64,000 nt of DNA. It comes from Novosphingobium sp. ST904. GTDB taxonomy: Bacteria; Pseudomonadota; Alphaproteobacteria; Sphingomonadales; Sphingomonadaceae. Position 1 is the first letter of the stretch, and each line of letters opens with the position of its first letter. The translations under genes were made by a program, and so were the position numbers. Positions 35,423-43,568 of the stretch are shown here, piece after piece. The stretch spans positions 42,155 to 106,154 of the forward strand of contig NZ_LGJH01000150.1 of assembly GCF_001298105.1 (NCBI RefSeq), in the 5' to 3' direction. The notes beneath the pieces are model-generated. The model was given only the letters and a program-made list of their open reading frames with translations. It did not search any database and had not been told where the DNA came from.

Positions 35423-35854
35423 TCAGGCTTCAACGCGCGATAGCGGTCGTAGGGGCATCCAGCTCGACTTGACGGCATATGCGCCATCGCCGGAGAGCAC
35501 GATGACGACCTGCGCCACGATCCACAGCGCGAGATATTCCCAGCCGCCGTTCGCATTCGTGAAGAAAAAGCCCGCCGGTCCATGGACAGTAAATATCGCG
35601 CCCAGAAGGAAGGGTATCAGCGCAAGCGCCGCCCATCTCGGCATGAATCCGACGATCAGGGCGATGCCTCCAATGATCTCCGCCGCGATCGTCACATGGG
35701 CGAGCAGGCCTGGCAGCCCGAGACTGATGAAGAATTGTGCCGTGCCGGCAGGCGTGAACACGAACAGTTTCATGCCGCCATGGGCCAGGAACAGCACGCC
35801 AAGGGTGATGCGGAGAATAAGAAGCGCGTAAGGCGCTGTGCGATTGTCGATCAT
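35423..35854 (-). CDS. DoxX family membrane protein
   Basis: 143 residues with four transmembrane segments: LLILRITLGVLFLAHGGMKL, IAAEIIGGIALIVGFM, WAALALIPFLLGAIF and YLALWIVAQVVIVLSG. The HGGMKLFVFTPAGTAQFF stretch is typical of the DoxX/YphA group. The ATG at 35854 with a GAGAG site is preferred over an upstream extension overlapping the FrnE gene. Second DoxX protein of the cargo. Confidence 0.85.
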   Translation of the reverse strand: MIDNRTAPYALLILRITLGVLFLAHGGMKLFVFTPAGTAQFFISLGLPGLLAHVTIAAEIIGGIALIVGFMPRWAALALIPFLLGAIFTVHGPAGFFFTNANGGWEYLALWIVAQVVIVLSGDGAYAVKSSWMPLRPLSRVEA

Positions 35855-35894
35855 TGGTTTCTCTCTTGAGAGTTCAGATTGATGAAGGATCGGA

Positions 35895-36587
35895 TCAGGG
35901 GCAGCCATCAAGGCCGCAGACGGGGCCTTCCGCGACGATCAAGGGCTGGAGGGGGCGTTCGGCCCATGCGCGATCAAGCGCCTGAGCGAAGGCCGCCACA
36001 GGCTGCGCACCAGAAATCGCGTATTTGCCACCGATGAGGAAGAAGGGCACCCCGTTGCCACCGAGCGCGTTTAATGCGCGTTGGTCGGCCTCGATCTCCG
36101 CGTGGAATTCATCCCCATTCAGAACCTTTTGCGCACGCGCGGGGTCCAGCCCCGTCTCAGCGGCCAAGTGCAGCAGTATGTCATGGTCGAACACCGACAT
36201 TTGCTCGGTCAGATATGCGCGATACAAACGCTTCAACATCGCGATTCCAAGCCCTTCGGAGGAGCCGAGCTTGATGAGGCGATGGGCGTCGAGCGTGTCA
36301 CCGGTAACGCTGTCGGCAAGGTGATAGGTGAGGCCGTCGGCCGCGGCGGTTGCTTCCACATGAGCGAACATGCGTGCGGCTTCGGCCGGACCGCCGCCCA
36401 TCTTACGCCTGACCATCTCGGCCACCGGGAGCGGCGGTTGCCCGGGCATTAATCGATAGGAATGGTGTTTTGTCTCGACCTGAGCGTGATGGGCAAAGCG
36501 CTCCAAAGCCTTCTCGAACCGGGTGAGTCCGATCCAGCACCAGGGGCAGACCACATCTGACCAGATTTCTACAATGAGCGCTGACAT
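35895..36587 (-). CDS. FrnE-like DsbA family oxidoreductase
   Basis: 230-residue cytoplasmic thioredoxin-fold protein with no signal peptide. Active site WSDVVCPWCWIG (CPWC near residue 14), helical insert, and cis-proline region NGVPFFLIGGKYAISGAQPV. FrnE proteins act as thiol-disulfide oxidoreductases in oxidative stress. First gene of the minus-strand group, divergent from the HxlR gene at 36691. A decayed paralogue lies at 25578. Confidence 0.87.
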   Translation of the reverse strand: MSALIVEIWSDVVCPWCWIGLTRFEKALERFAHHAQVETKHHSYRLMPGQPPLPVAEMVRRKMGGGPAEAARMFAHVEATAAADGLTYHLADSVTGDTLDAHRLIKLGSSEGLGIAMLKRLYRAYLTEQMSVFDHDILLHLAAETGLDPARAQKVLNGDEFHAEIEADQRALNALGGNGVPFFLIGGKYAISGAQPVAAFAQALDRAWAERPLQPLIVAEGPVCGLDGCP

Positions 36588-36638
36588 AGGCGTAATCTCC
36601 TCAAACCCTGGTCAGGATGAATTTATGTGGTACCGAAG

Positions 36639-36663
36639 AGTAACTCACACTATATCAGTAACT
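36639..36663. promoter_or_regulatory. Direct repeats in the FrnE/HxlR divergent promoter
   Basis: AGTAACT occurs at 36639-36645 and 36657-36663, 18 bases apart, in the 103-base AT-rich spacer. Spacing of nearly two helical turns fits binding of a regulator dimer, most likely the adjacent HxlR. Confidence 0.45.
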
Positions 36664-36690
36664 GGAAAAATCGAACAAGAAGGCACATTG

Positions 36691-37086
36691 ATGTTACCGT
36701 CTGCCGATAACCGACCTGTTGTCTTGCCCGGGGTCGACTGTTCCGGCTTCACGCGCGATCTTCTCAGCCGCGTGGGAGACAAGTGGAGCGTGCTGATCGT
36801 CGTCTATCTCTCAGCCCGTACCATGCGTTTCAACGAGTTGAAGCGGACGATCGACGGAATCTCTCAGCGAATGCTGACGCTGACGCTTCGTAATCTGGAG
36901 AAAGATGGGTTGATTACCCGTTGCGTCACGCCAACCATTCCACCGCGTGTCGACTATGCGTTGACTGACCTTGGACGCTCGTTGCTAAAGCCCGTCCTCG
37001 GACTGGTCGAATGGGCTGCTCTTTACAAGAGTCAGGTCGCCGAGGCGCGCGCTCGATATGAAAGTTCTGAGGGCAGGCAAATCTAA
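36691..37086 (+). CDS. HxlR family transcriptional regulator
   Basis: 131 residues from the ATG at 36691 with an AAGAAGG site. Earlier in-frame starts would overlap the divergent FrnE gene and the promoter. Core: PGVDCSGFTRDLLSRVGDKWSVLIVV in two halves, MRFNELKRTIDGISQRMLTL, LEKDGLITRCV. A conserved cysteine in GVDCSG may be redox-sensing. Probably controls the FrnE-DoxX-LLM-SnoaL operon. Last cargo gene. Confidence 0.85.
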   Translation: MLPSADNRPVVLPGVDCSGFTRDLLSRVGDKWSVLIVVYLSARTMRFNELKRTIDGISQRMLTLTLRNLEKDGLITRCVTPTIPPRVDYALTDLGRSLLKPVLGLVEWAALYKSQVAEARARYESSEGRQI

Positions 37087-37160
37087 GTGCGCTTTGTGTT
37101 TTGAGTAAACAGACGAATGCGGCGCCAAACCCGGATATTTGATTGCACTGTCGTTAGGGG

Positions 37161-37281
37161 GTGCCGTCAGCGCACAGACGCGAACACGGCACGCTACAAG
37201 CCGCCGATCCCCCTCCATGCTTCGCCTAATTCCGTGAGCCTTAGCCGCCCCGGAAGACACCAGCGAAACACGGAGGATTTC
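37161..37281 (+). promoter_or_regulatory. Conserved structured leader, copy B
   Basis: Homologous to 4866-4986, with 54 of the first 66 bases identical and the same 121-base distance to the start codon. GTGCCGT (37161-37167) pairs with ACGGCAC (37186-37192), compensating the change seen against copy A. GGAGG precedes the ATG at 37282. It marks the return from cargo to ICE backbone. Confidence 0.55.
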
Positions 37282-37596
37282 ATGTGCGCAGCACGCCGTA
37301 GCGCGAGGAGGGGCCGCCCACGCCAGCCGGTTCCTGGAACGCTCCCCGACGACCTCTACGACTATGACGACGATCCCGCGCCGCGCATCAGCCCGCCGCG
37401 CGGCAGCCCGCCTCATGTCTTCGACGTGGAAAAACTGCCCGTCATCGACGACTGGCCCGAGGAAGTGCCGATCACCGAGGCCGAGATTCAGGTGTTCGAG
37501 CGCTGGTTTGCCGATGTTTTCGACGAGATGTTCGGTTCGCTCGATCTGCCGGAGGGCTTGAAGATATTATCTCGTGATGATAAGGATATACCCTGA
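37282..37596 (+). CDS. Hypothetical acidic protein of the ICE recombination module
   Basis: 104 residues: a basic N-terminus (about residues 5-15, ARRSARRGRPR), a proline- and aspartate-rich middle (DDLYDYDDDPAPRISPPRGS), and an acidic C-terminal helix (EAEIQVFERWFADVFDEMFG). I do not recognise a domain. It starts after a GGAGG site in a leader shared with the AlpA-like gene, so the two may be co-regulated. It lies just upstream of the HTH regulator and recombinase. Confidence 0.6.
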   Translation: MCAARRSARRGRPRQPVPGTLPDDLYDYDDDPAPRISPPRGSPPHVFDVEKLPVIDDWPEEVPITEAEIQVFERWFADVFDEMFGSLDLPEGLKILSRDDKDIP

Positions 37597-37617
37597 TTTG
37601 TAGCATCGGGACATGCC

Positions 37618-38003
37618 ATGACGACGCTGAAAGTCGGGATCGCCGACCCGGAGGAAATGAAGGCCCGCACCATGCGGATCGCGCGTGGCGAGGAAAAACC
37701 TGCACCCGGCGATCGACCGTCTGGTTTGCATCTACGGAGTCGTTCGCTCGGCTTCTTTCGGCAGGCAATCGCGAATTGCTGCGCGTCATCCATGAGCAGG
37801 AACCCGGCTCATTGGAAGAACTGGCGCAGATCACCGGCCGCGCGACACCCAATGTCTCGCGCACTCTCAAGAAGATGGAGAGCTTCGGCCTTGTCCGCAT
37901 GGAGAAGGGCAAGGGTCTCAAGCTGGTTCCCAAGGTGATTCATGACCGCGTGGAACTGGTCCTGCCCCTGATAGAACGCCCCAAGAAAGGAACCCGCAAA
38001 TGA
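37618..38003 (+). pseudogene. MarR/HVO_A0114-like HTH regulator, frame broken near 37714
   Basis: N-terminal MTTLKVGIADPEEMKARTMR in one frame. After one missing base near 37714 it continues TVWFASTESFARLLSAGNRE, LLRVIHEQEPGSLEELAQIT, GRATPNVSRTLKKMESFGLV and KVIHDRVELVLPLIERP. That is a winged helix of the HVO_A0114/MarR-like group; repaired length 128 residues. The stop overlaps the recombinase ATG (ATGA), so the two are translationally coupled and this protein is a likely regulator of integration/excision. Confidence 0.75.
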
Positions 38004-39676
38004 ACGCACAATCCCCCAACGTCGCTCTGCGGGCTGCCCTTTACCTGCGCGTCTCGACCGCACGGCAGGCCGAACATGACGTGTCGATCCCCGACCAGCG
38101 CAAGCAGGGCGAAGCCTGGTGCGCGACGCGCGGCTATCAGCTCGTCGAAATCTTCGTGGAGCCGGGTAACACGGCTACCAACGACCGCCGCCCGGAGTTC
38201 CAGCGGATGATCGAGGCGGGCACGTCGAAGCCCGCGCCGTTCGACGTGGTGCTGGTCCACAGCTTCTCGCGCTTTTTCCGCGACGCTTTCGACATGGAAT
38301 ATTACTATCGCAAGCTCGCCAAGAACGACGTGCGGCTCATCTCCATCACGCAAGAGCTGGGGGACGATCCGATCCACGACATGATGCGGCGGATCATGTC
38401 GCTCTTCGACGAATATCAGTCGAAGGAGAACGGCAAGCACGTCACGCGCGCCCTGAAGGAGAATGCACGGCAGGGCTTCTGGAATGGCGCATTGCCACCG
38501 ATCGGCTACCGGATCGCCGCCGCAGAGCAGCGCGGGGCCAAGACCAAGAAGAAGCTGGAAATCGACCCGCTGCATGCTGACACGATCCGTCTGATCTATC
38601 GGCTCGCTCTGGAAGGTCAGGGCGACAGCGGCCAGATGGGCGTCAAGGCCATCGTCAAGCATCTGAACGCCAAGGGCATCTTCACCCGCGACGGCGGGCG
38701 GTGGGGCATCGGCCAGGTCCATCGCGTCCTGACCCGCCGCACCTATATCGGCGAGCATGAGTGGGGGAAGCGCAGCAAACACAATGACCCGCGCGCTCCC
38801 GGTGAAATCGTCATCGTTCCGGTGCCCGCCATCATCGAGCGGGAGACCTTCGACGCCGTTCAGTCTCTTTTGCAGGCTCGCAACCCCAAGACCGAATTGC
38901 CCGCCCGCGTGGTGATCGGACCGACCCTGCTGACCGGCATCTGCTATTGCGGCAATTGCGGGGGCGCCATGACCATCCGCACCGGCAAGGGCGGGCGCTA
39001 CCGCTACTATGCCTGCTCTATCAAGGCGCGGCAGGGCGAGACCGGCTGCAAGGGCCGCGCGATCCCCATGGACAAGCTCGATAATATGGTAGTAAATCAT
39101 ATCGAAGACCGCTTGCTCGATCCCGCCCGTCTGGAGACGCTGCTTGGCAGCATCCTCGGCCGCCGCGAGGATCAGGCCGAGCGCCGACGCGAACACATCG
39201 CCTCTTTGCAGCGGCAGGCCACCGAATCAGAATCGCGCCTCAAGCGGCTCTATGATGCCATTGAGGCCGGCGTCGCCGATCTGGACGACCCGGCGCTCAA
39301 GGAGCGAATAGCCGGCCTCAAGGTCATCCGCGATCAAGCCCGTGCCGACGCCGACCGGGCACAGGCAATGCTCGAAAGCCCCGGCCACAGTGCCCTCAGC
39401 CCCGCAATGATCGAAGGATTTGCACACCGCGCGCGGGAGCGCATTCGCGGCCATGAGGGCGGCTATCGGCGGGATCACCTGCGCGCCTTGGCGCAGCGCG
39501 TTGAGGTCGCGGACGACGCAATTCGCATCATGGGATCGAAAACGGAGCTGCTGAAGACGCTTGTTGCCGGCCAAGGGCGGCAATCGGCGGCAATTGGCGT
39601 GCCCAGAGGCGGTCTGAAATGGCGGAGACGGAGGGATTCGAACCCTCGGTACCCCCTTAAGGGTACGACGGTTTAG
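38000..39676 (+). CDS. Large serine recombinase (ICE integrase)
   Basis: 558-residue site-specific recombinase. The resolvase domain has nucleophile Ser19 in YLRVSTARQAE, with HSFSRFFRDAFDMEYYYRKL and SLFDEYQSKEN. The recombinase domain is about residues 165-270 (GALPPIGYRI..., RWGIGQVHRVLTRRTYIGEH) and the zinc ribbon about 310-345 (CYCGNCGGAMT, then YYACSIKARQGETGC). A coiled coil spans about 390-460. It should integrate and excise the ICE. The final 18 residues are read from the antisense strand of tRNA-Ser, so the C-terminus changes on excision. Confidence 0.92.
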   Translation: MNAQSPNVALRAALYLRVSTARQAEHDVSIPDQRKQGEAWCATRGYQLVEIFVEPGNTATNDRRPEFQRMIEAGTSKPAPFDVVLVHSFSRFFRDAFDMEYYYRKLAKNDVRLISITQELGDDPIHDMMRRIMSLFDEYQSKENGKHVTRALKENARQGFWNGALPPIGYRIAAAEQRGAKTKKKLEIDPLHADTIRLIYRLALEGQGDSGQMGVKAIVKHLNAKGIFTRDGGRWGIGQVHRVLTRRTYIGEHEWGKRSKHNDPRAPGEIVIVPVPAIIERETFDAVQSLLQARNPKTELPARVVIGPTLLTGICYCGNCGGAMTIRTGKGGRYRYYACSIKARQGETGCKGRAIPMDKLDNMVVNHIEDRLLDPARLETLLGSILGRREDQAERRREHIASLQRQATESESRLKRLYDAIEAGVADLDDPALKERIAGLKVIRDQARADADRAQAMLESPGHSALSPAMIEGFAHRARERIRGHEGGYRRDHLRALAQRVEVADDAIRIMGSKTELLKTLVAGQGRQSAAIGVPRGGLKWRRRRDSNPRYPLKGTTV

Positions 39677-39711
39677 CAAACCGCTGGTTTCAGCCACTCA
39701 CCCACGTCTCC
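39620..39711 (-). tRNA. tRNA-Ser(GCT)
   Basis: A class II tRNA on the minus strand. Acceptor arms GGAGACG (5' end at 39711) and CGTCTCC are followed by discriminator G and encoded CCA (39622-39620). The anticodon stem-loop GCGGT-TTGCTAA-ACCGT gives anticodon GCT. A long variable arm (GTACCC/GGGTAC type) and the T-arm GAGGGTTCGAATCCCTC complete a serine tRNA. Its 3' end is the attachment side of the ICE. The gene appears whole and functional. Confidence 0.95.
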
Positions 39712-39968
39712 GGATGCGGCCTAGGCGCGCCCTATAGCGAGGGGTATCGGGGGCGGCAAGGGGGGCTAATGCAGGTTTTTCGCTTTTTCGAAACGCTTGT
39801 GGGCAGATGCGAGGTTTCCTGCGGGTTCGGCCCGCCGCAAAACCGAGTCGCCCTGTCGACCGTTCATTGCGGGGTCAGGCGCACTGGATTCTCTAGTGAC
39901 ATGCCGTAGTGCGCCCAGCGGGGGCGCCTGCCTTTTTGATTTCGGGATCGCCATTGGAGGGCCAGAAA

Positions 39969-40796
39969 ATGCCAGTCACCATGCAAATCGCCGCCAGGGG
40001 GGCGCCGGTTCGCTTGTCGAGCAAGCTGGGCGGAGCGGCCGCGGCCCTGCTCGTGCCCCTGCTCGTGCTCGTCGCGCCGATGACGTCGGCCGTGGCACAA
40101 GTGACCACCGTCGATCCGGATGCGGCGATCGACGCGGACATCAACAGCGGCAACAATGCCGGAACCAGCTATCAGCCGCCGGTATCCAGCCCTGCCCAGA
40201 CCGCGCAGGCCCAGCCGGCCTATCCCGGCAACGGCACGCCGGTCGATTCGTCCGGCAACGGTTCGACCTGGAACGGCAGCCCCGCGCCCATGCAGGCGCC
40301 GCCGGCCCAGAGCACCACCTATCACGAGGACGATCTGATCGGCGCGGCCGAGGGCGTGTTCGGCAAGGGCGCCAAGGGCCTGGCCGGCGTGATCGAGGAC
40401 CTGCTCAAGAAGCAGGGCGAGCCCAATGGCTATATCGTCGGCCGTGAAGGCGGCGGCGCCATCGCCGTGGGCCTGCGCTACGGCTCCGGCACGCTCTACC
40501 ACAAGATCGAGGGCGAACAGCCGGTCTACTGGACCGGGCCTTCGATCGGCTTCGATGCCGGGGCGAATGCGGGCAACGCCTTCGTGCTGGTCTACAACCT
40601 CAACGACACCGAAGACCTCTATCACCGGTTCGGCGCGGGCGAGGGGCAGGCCTATCTCGTGGGCGGCTTCACCGTCAGCTACCTGCGTCGCGGCGACGTG
40701 GTGCTGATCCCGGTGCGGGCCGGTGCGGGCCTGCGTCTGGGTGCGAACATCGGCTACATGAAGTTCACGCACAAGCAGAGCTGGATGCCGTTCTAG
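39969..40796 (+). CDS. eipA: EipA-like envelope protein (DUF1134)
   Basis: 275-residue exported protein. The signal peptide ends about VAPMTSAVAQ (residue 43). A glutamine/proline/serine-rich linker (about 55-115) precedes the DUF1134 domain with GKGAKGLAGVIEDLLKKQGE, GYIVGREGGGAIAVGLRYG, YWTGPSIGFDAG and LRLGANIGYMKFTHKQSWMPF. EipA contributes to cell-envelope integrity in Brucella and relatives. The ATG at 39969 is chosen because the upstream extension spoils the signal peptide. First chromosomal gene after the tRNA. Confidence 0.87.
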   Translation: MPVTMQIAARGAPVRLSSKLGGAAAALLVPLLVLVAPMTSAVAQVTTVDPDAAIDADINSGNNAGTSYQPPVSSPAQTAQAQPAYPGNGTPVDSSGNGSTWNGSPAPMQAPPAQSTTYHEDDLIGAAEGVFGKGAKGLAGVIEDLLKKQGEPNGYIVGREGGGAIAVGLRYGSGTLYHKIEGEQPVYWTGPSIGFDAGANAGNAFVLVYNLNDTEDLYHRFGAGEGQAYLVGGFTVSYLRRGDVVLIPVRAGAGLRLGANIGYMKFTHKQSWMPF

Positions 40797-41035
40797 CCTG
40801 CGTCGTCGCTCGTCCGTCCCCCGAGTCCACCGGGGCCGGACGAGCGCGCGAACCCGTTTCAAGAGCCTGTCGGGAATGCGATTTTCCCTGCTGCGCGCCT
40901 TTCCGGCAAGTTGCACAAAATTTCGCGGTACAGGCTTTCCGGGACTGCGCGGCGCGATAAATTCCGGCATCCCGGCAATTCCCTGTCGATCTGCCATTGC
41001 GCGCTTTCCCTGCCCGGTCTAAGGCCCCGCGCGCC

Positions 41036-42213
41036 ATGCTTACGAACCTTCAGCAACAGCCCGCCGACGCGCTTCTTGCGCTGATCAAGCTCCACAACGA
41101 CGATCCGCGCGCGGACAAGATCGACCTTGGTGTCGGCGTCTACCGCACCGGTGAGGGCGACACGCCTGTGTTCCGCTCGATCAAGGCCGCGGAGGCCAAA
41201 CTCGTCGCGGAGCAGGATTCGAAAGCCTACCTCGGCCCCGAGGGCGACATGGGCTTCGTCGAAGCGCTGATGCCCTACGTCTTCGGCAAGGCCGACCCCT
41301 CGATGGGCGGCCGCATCGAAGGCATGCAGACCCCCGGCGGCACCGGCTCGCTGCGCCTCGCGCTCGCCATGGTGAAGCGCGCCGGCTACAACCGCATCAT
41401 CGTCGGCGTTCCCAGCTGGCCCAACCACGCCCAGATCTGCGCCGACCTCGGCCTTGAAGTCGTTGAATTCAACCACGCGCTCGCTTCGGGCACCACCGAC
41501 ATGGACGCGCTGCGCGGCGCCATCGCCAATGCCCAGGCAGGCGACGCCATCCTGCTGCACGGCTGCTGCCACAACCCCACCGGCATCGACTACAGCAACG
41601 AGCAGTGGGACGAGATTGCCGGCCTGATCGCCGCTTCGAAGATCCTCCCCATCCTCGACCTCGCCTATCAGGGCCTGGGCAAGGGCATGGAAGAAGACGC
41701 CTATGGCCTGCGCCGCGTGCTCGCTGCCGTGCCGGAAGCGCTGATCTGCTATTCGTGCGACAAGAACTTCGGTCTCTACCGTGACCGCGTGGGCGCGCTC
41801 TACGCGATGGTTGGCGATCCGGCCGACCTTACCAAGGTCATGTCGAACGGCCACAACCTTGCCCGCGCCAACTGGTCGCAGCCGCCAGACCACGGCGGCG
41901 CCGCTGTCCGCCTCGTCCTCGAAGACGAGACGCTGACCGCAGACTGGCTCGCCGAGCTGGACGAGATGCGCGACCGCATGCGCGAAGTGCGCGCCAAGCT
42001 GGCCGAGGCCGGCACCGCCGGGTCGGCGACCTGACGCCGATGGGCGGCCAGAACGGCCTGTTCTCGATCGTGCCGCTGAACAAGGACCAGGTCCTTGCCA
42101 TGCGCACCAAGCACGGCGTCTACATGGCCGGTTCCGGCCGCATCAACGTGGCGGGCCTGACGATGGGCAACATCGACAAGTTCATCGCCGCCGTTGCGGA
42201 CGTGACCGCCTGA
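41036..42213 (+). pseudogene. Aromatic/aspartate aminotransferase, frame broken near 42021
   Basis: PLP-dependent class I aminotransferase of the TyrB/AspC type. It contains LGVGVYRTGEGDTPVFRSIK, QTPGGTGSLRLALAMVKRAG, CCHNPTGIDYSNEQW, LDLAYQGLGKG and the PLP lysine in SCDKNFGLYRDRVG. The C-terminus PMGGQNGLFSIVPLNKDQ to the stop at 42213 is in another frame. One G lost from a GGG run near 42021 explains it; the repaired length is 392 residues, as in the family. Probably a sequencing error. Confidence 0.87.
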
Positions 42214-42215
42214 TC

Positions 42216-42755
42216 ATGAACAGACAGCCGGTCCTCGAAGGGGACCGGCTGGTCCTGCGTCCCCTTCGCGCGGATGACTGGGACGCGCTCTACGCGGCCG
42301 GATCGGACCGCGAGATCTGGGCGGTTCACCCCGCCCACGATCGCTGGCAGGAACCGGTGTTCCGCCAGTTCTTTGCCGACGCACTGGATGGCGGCGGCGC
42401 TTTCGCCATCATCGGCAAAGAGAGCGGCGCCGTGATCGGCTCCAGCCGCTATGGCGTGCCCGAAGCGGGCGAAATCGAGATCGGCTGGTCGTTCCTCGCC
42501 CGCGCCCACTGGGGCAGCGGCCTCAACGCCGAAATGAAGCGCCTGATGCTGGAGCACGCGCTGGCGCATTTCGAGCGGGTGATCTTCAAGGTCGGCGCGG
42601 AAAATCTGATCTCACGCAAGGCCATGGAGCATATCGGAGGGCGGCTGACCGACCGCTCATTCGAGCGCGAGACCTGCGGTGTGGTGGGTGTCCATGTGAT
42701 CTACGAGATCACGCGCGAGAGTTTCGCGGCGGGGCCTTTGAAGAACAAGGGATAA
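42216..42755 (+). CDS. GNAT family N-acetyltransferase (RimJ/RimL-like)
   Basis: 179-residue acetyltransferase: GDRLVLRPLRADDWDALYAA start, EIEIGWSFLARAHWGSGLNA (acetyl-CoA binding region, variant of the usual Q/RxxGxG), then FKVGAENLISRKAMEHIGGR. It belongs to the RimJ/RimL group acetylating protein N-termini or small amines; the substrate is unknown. Starts two bases after the aminotransferase end and may be cotranscribed. Confidence 0.83.
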   Translation: MNRQPVLEGDRLVLRPLRADDWDALYAAGSDREIWAVHPAHDRWQEPVFRQFFADALDGGGAFAIIGKESGAVIGSSRYGVPEAGEIEIGWSFLARAHWGSGLNAEMKRLMLEHALAHFERVIFKVGAENLISRKAMEHIGGRLTDRSFERETCGVVGVHVIYEITRESFAAGPLKNKG

Positions 42756-42758
42756 GTT

Positions 42759-42777
42759 CTGGGGGATGATCCCCCAG
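42759..42777. repeat. Palindromic hairpin CTGGGGG-ATGAT-CCCCCAG
   Basis: A perfect seven-base stem right after the acetyltransferase, with no T-run, in a 193-base gap without genes. It resembles short intergenic palindromes common in sphingomonads; a weak terminator is also possible. Confidence 0.45.
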
Positions 42778-42948
42778 ACCCTCGAAACGTCTTCGTTGTA
42801 CCCAGCCTATATGTCCCGCGCGCCTTGCGGCGCAGTCAACAAGTCTCCCGGCGCAGCCATGGGCGCGCTTCGCGGTTGGTCCGCGTGACCTGGACGGTAC
42901 CGGGGGTGCAGGGGGGGCTATGCTCCCCTGCCTTTACTCTTCAATCCC

Positions 42949-43566
42949 TTACCCGCGAAGCGACTGCATCCGCTGCAGATACCGCGCCAGCACGTCGATT
43001 TCGAGGTTCACCCCGTTACCGGCCTTGAGCGCGCCGATGGTGGTGACTTCCGAGGTGTGCGGGATGATGTTCAGCATGAAGTGGCAGCTGCCGTCGCTCT
43101 GGTCGGCCACGTCGTTCACGGTCAGCGAGACGCCGTCCACCGTGATCGAGCCCTTGGGGGCGAGATAGGGCGCCAGTTCGGCGGGGGCCGCGATCACGAA
43201 GCGCTTGGAATCGCCTTCGGGGGTTACGCTGACCACGGTGCCAACGCCGTCGACATGGCCGGTGACGATGTGGCCGCCCAGTTCGTCGCCCAGCTTGAGC
43301 GCCGGTTCGAGATTGAGCTGCGTGCCTTGCGCCCAGCGGCCGTCCACCGTGCGCGATACCGATTCGGCCGAGATGTCTACCGCGAACCAGGCGTCTCCCG
43401 CCACGCCGCCCTTGTCCACCACTGTCAGGCACACGCCCGAACAGGCGATCGACGCGCCCATGGCGATGCCGGCGGGGTCGAAGGGGCAGGTGATGACCGC
43501 GCGCAGGTCGCCGGTCTGGCGGGCTTCGCGGATCTGGCCGACGGCGGTGACGATTCCGGTGAACAT
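42949..43566 (-). CDS. ribE: Riboflavin synthase alpha subunit
   Basis: 205 residues: MFTGIVTAVGQIREARQTGD and a duplicated lumazine-binding barrel, with VCLTVVDKG in the first half and VSLTVNDVADQSDG in the second. The conserved GHIVTGHVDGVGTV lies between. It converts two 6,7-dimethyl-8-ribityllumazine molecules to riboflavin. It follows ribD by two bases on the same strand. No FMN riboswitch is recognised upstream of this pair. Confidence 0.94.
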   Translation of the reverse strand: MFTGIVTAVGQIREARQTGDLRAVITCPFDPAGIAMGASIACSGVCLTVVDKGGVAGDAWFAVDISAESVSRTVDGRWAQGTQLNLEPALKLGDELGGHIVTGHVDGVGTVVSVTPEGDSKRFVIAAPAELAPYLAPKGSITVDGVSLTVNDVADQSDGSCHFMLNIIPHTSEVTTIGALKAGNGVNLEIDVLARYLQRMQSLRG

Positions 43567-43568
43567 GG

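Larger units (their letters stand above)
1..39622. mobile_element. Integrative conjugative element, Tn4371-like backbone (left end outside window)
   Basis: The region holds a complete conjugation set: relaxase, traG coupling protein, traF pilin peptidase, trbBCDEJKLFGI, a lytic transglycosylase, and a repA/parA maintenance block. It ends at a large serine recombinase gene abutting the 3' end of tRNA-Ser. The gene order repA-parA-traF-relaxase-traG-trb is the known backbone order of Tn4371-like ICEs. The usual tyrosine integrase is not seen; a serine recombinase occupies the right end. A redox-enzyme cargo island sits between the trb operon and the recombination module. Inference: the right boundary lies at or inside the tRNA 3' end near 39,620. 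No second copy of the tRNA 3' end occurs here, so the left attachment site must be upstream of the window. Confidence 0.85.

Noticed and set aside
37605..37614. ATCGGGACAT matching ten bases of the repA repeats
   Set aside because: Only ten bases match, it is single, and no DnaA box or AT-rich segment accompanies it.
39766..39954. Minus-strand 62-codon frame between the tRNA and eipA
   Set aside because: No start context, no motif, and it overlaps the eipA promoter region.
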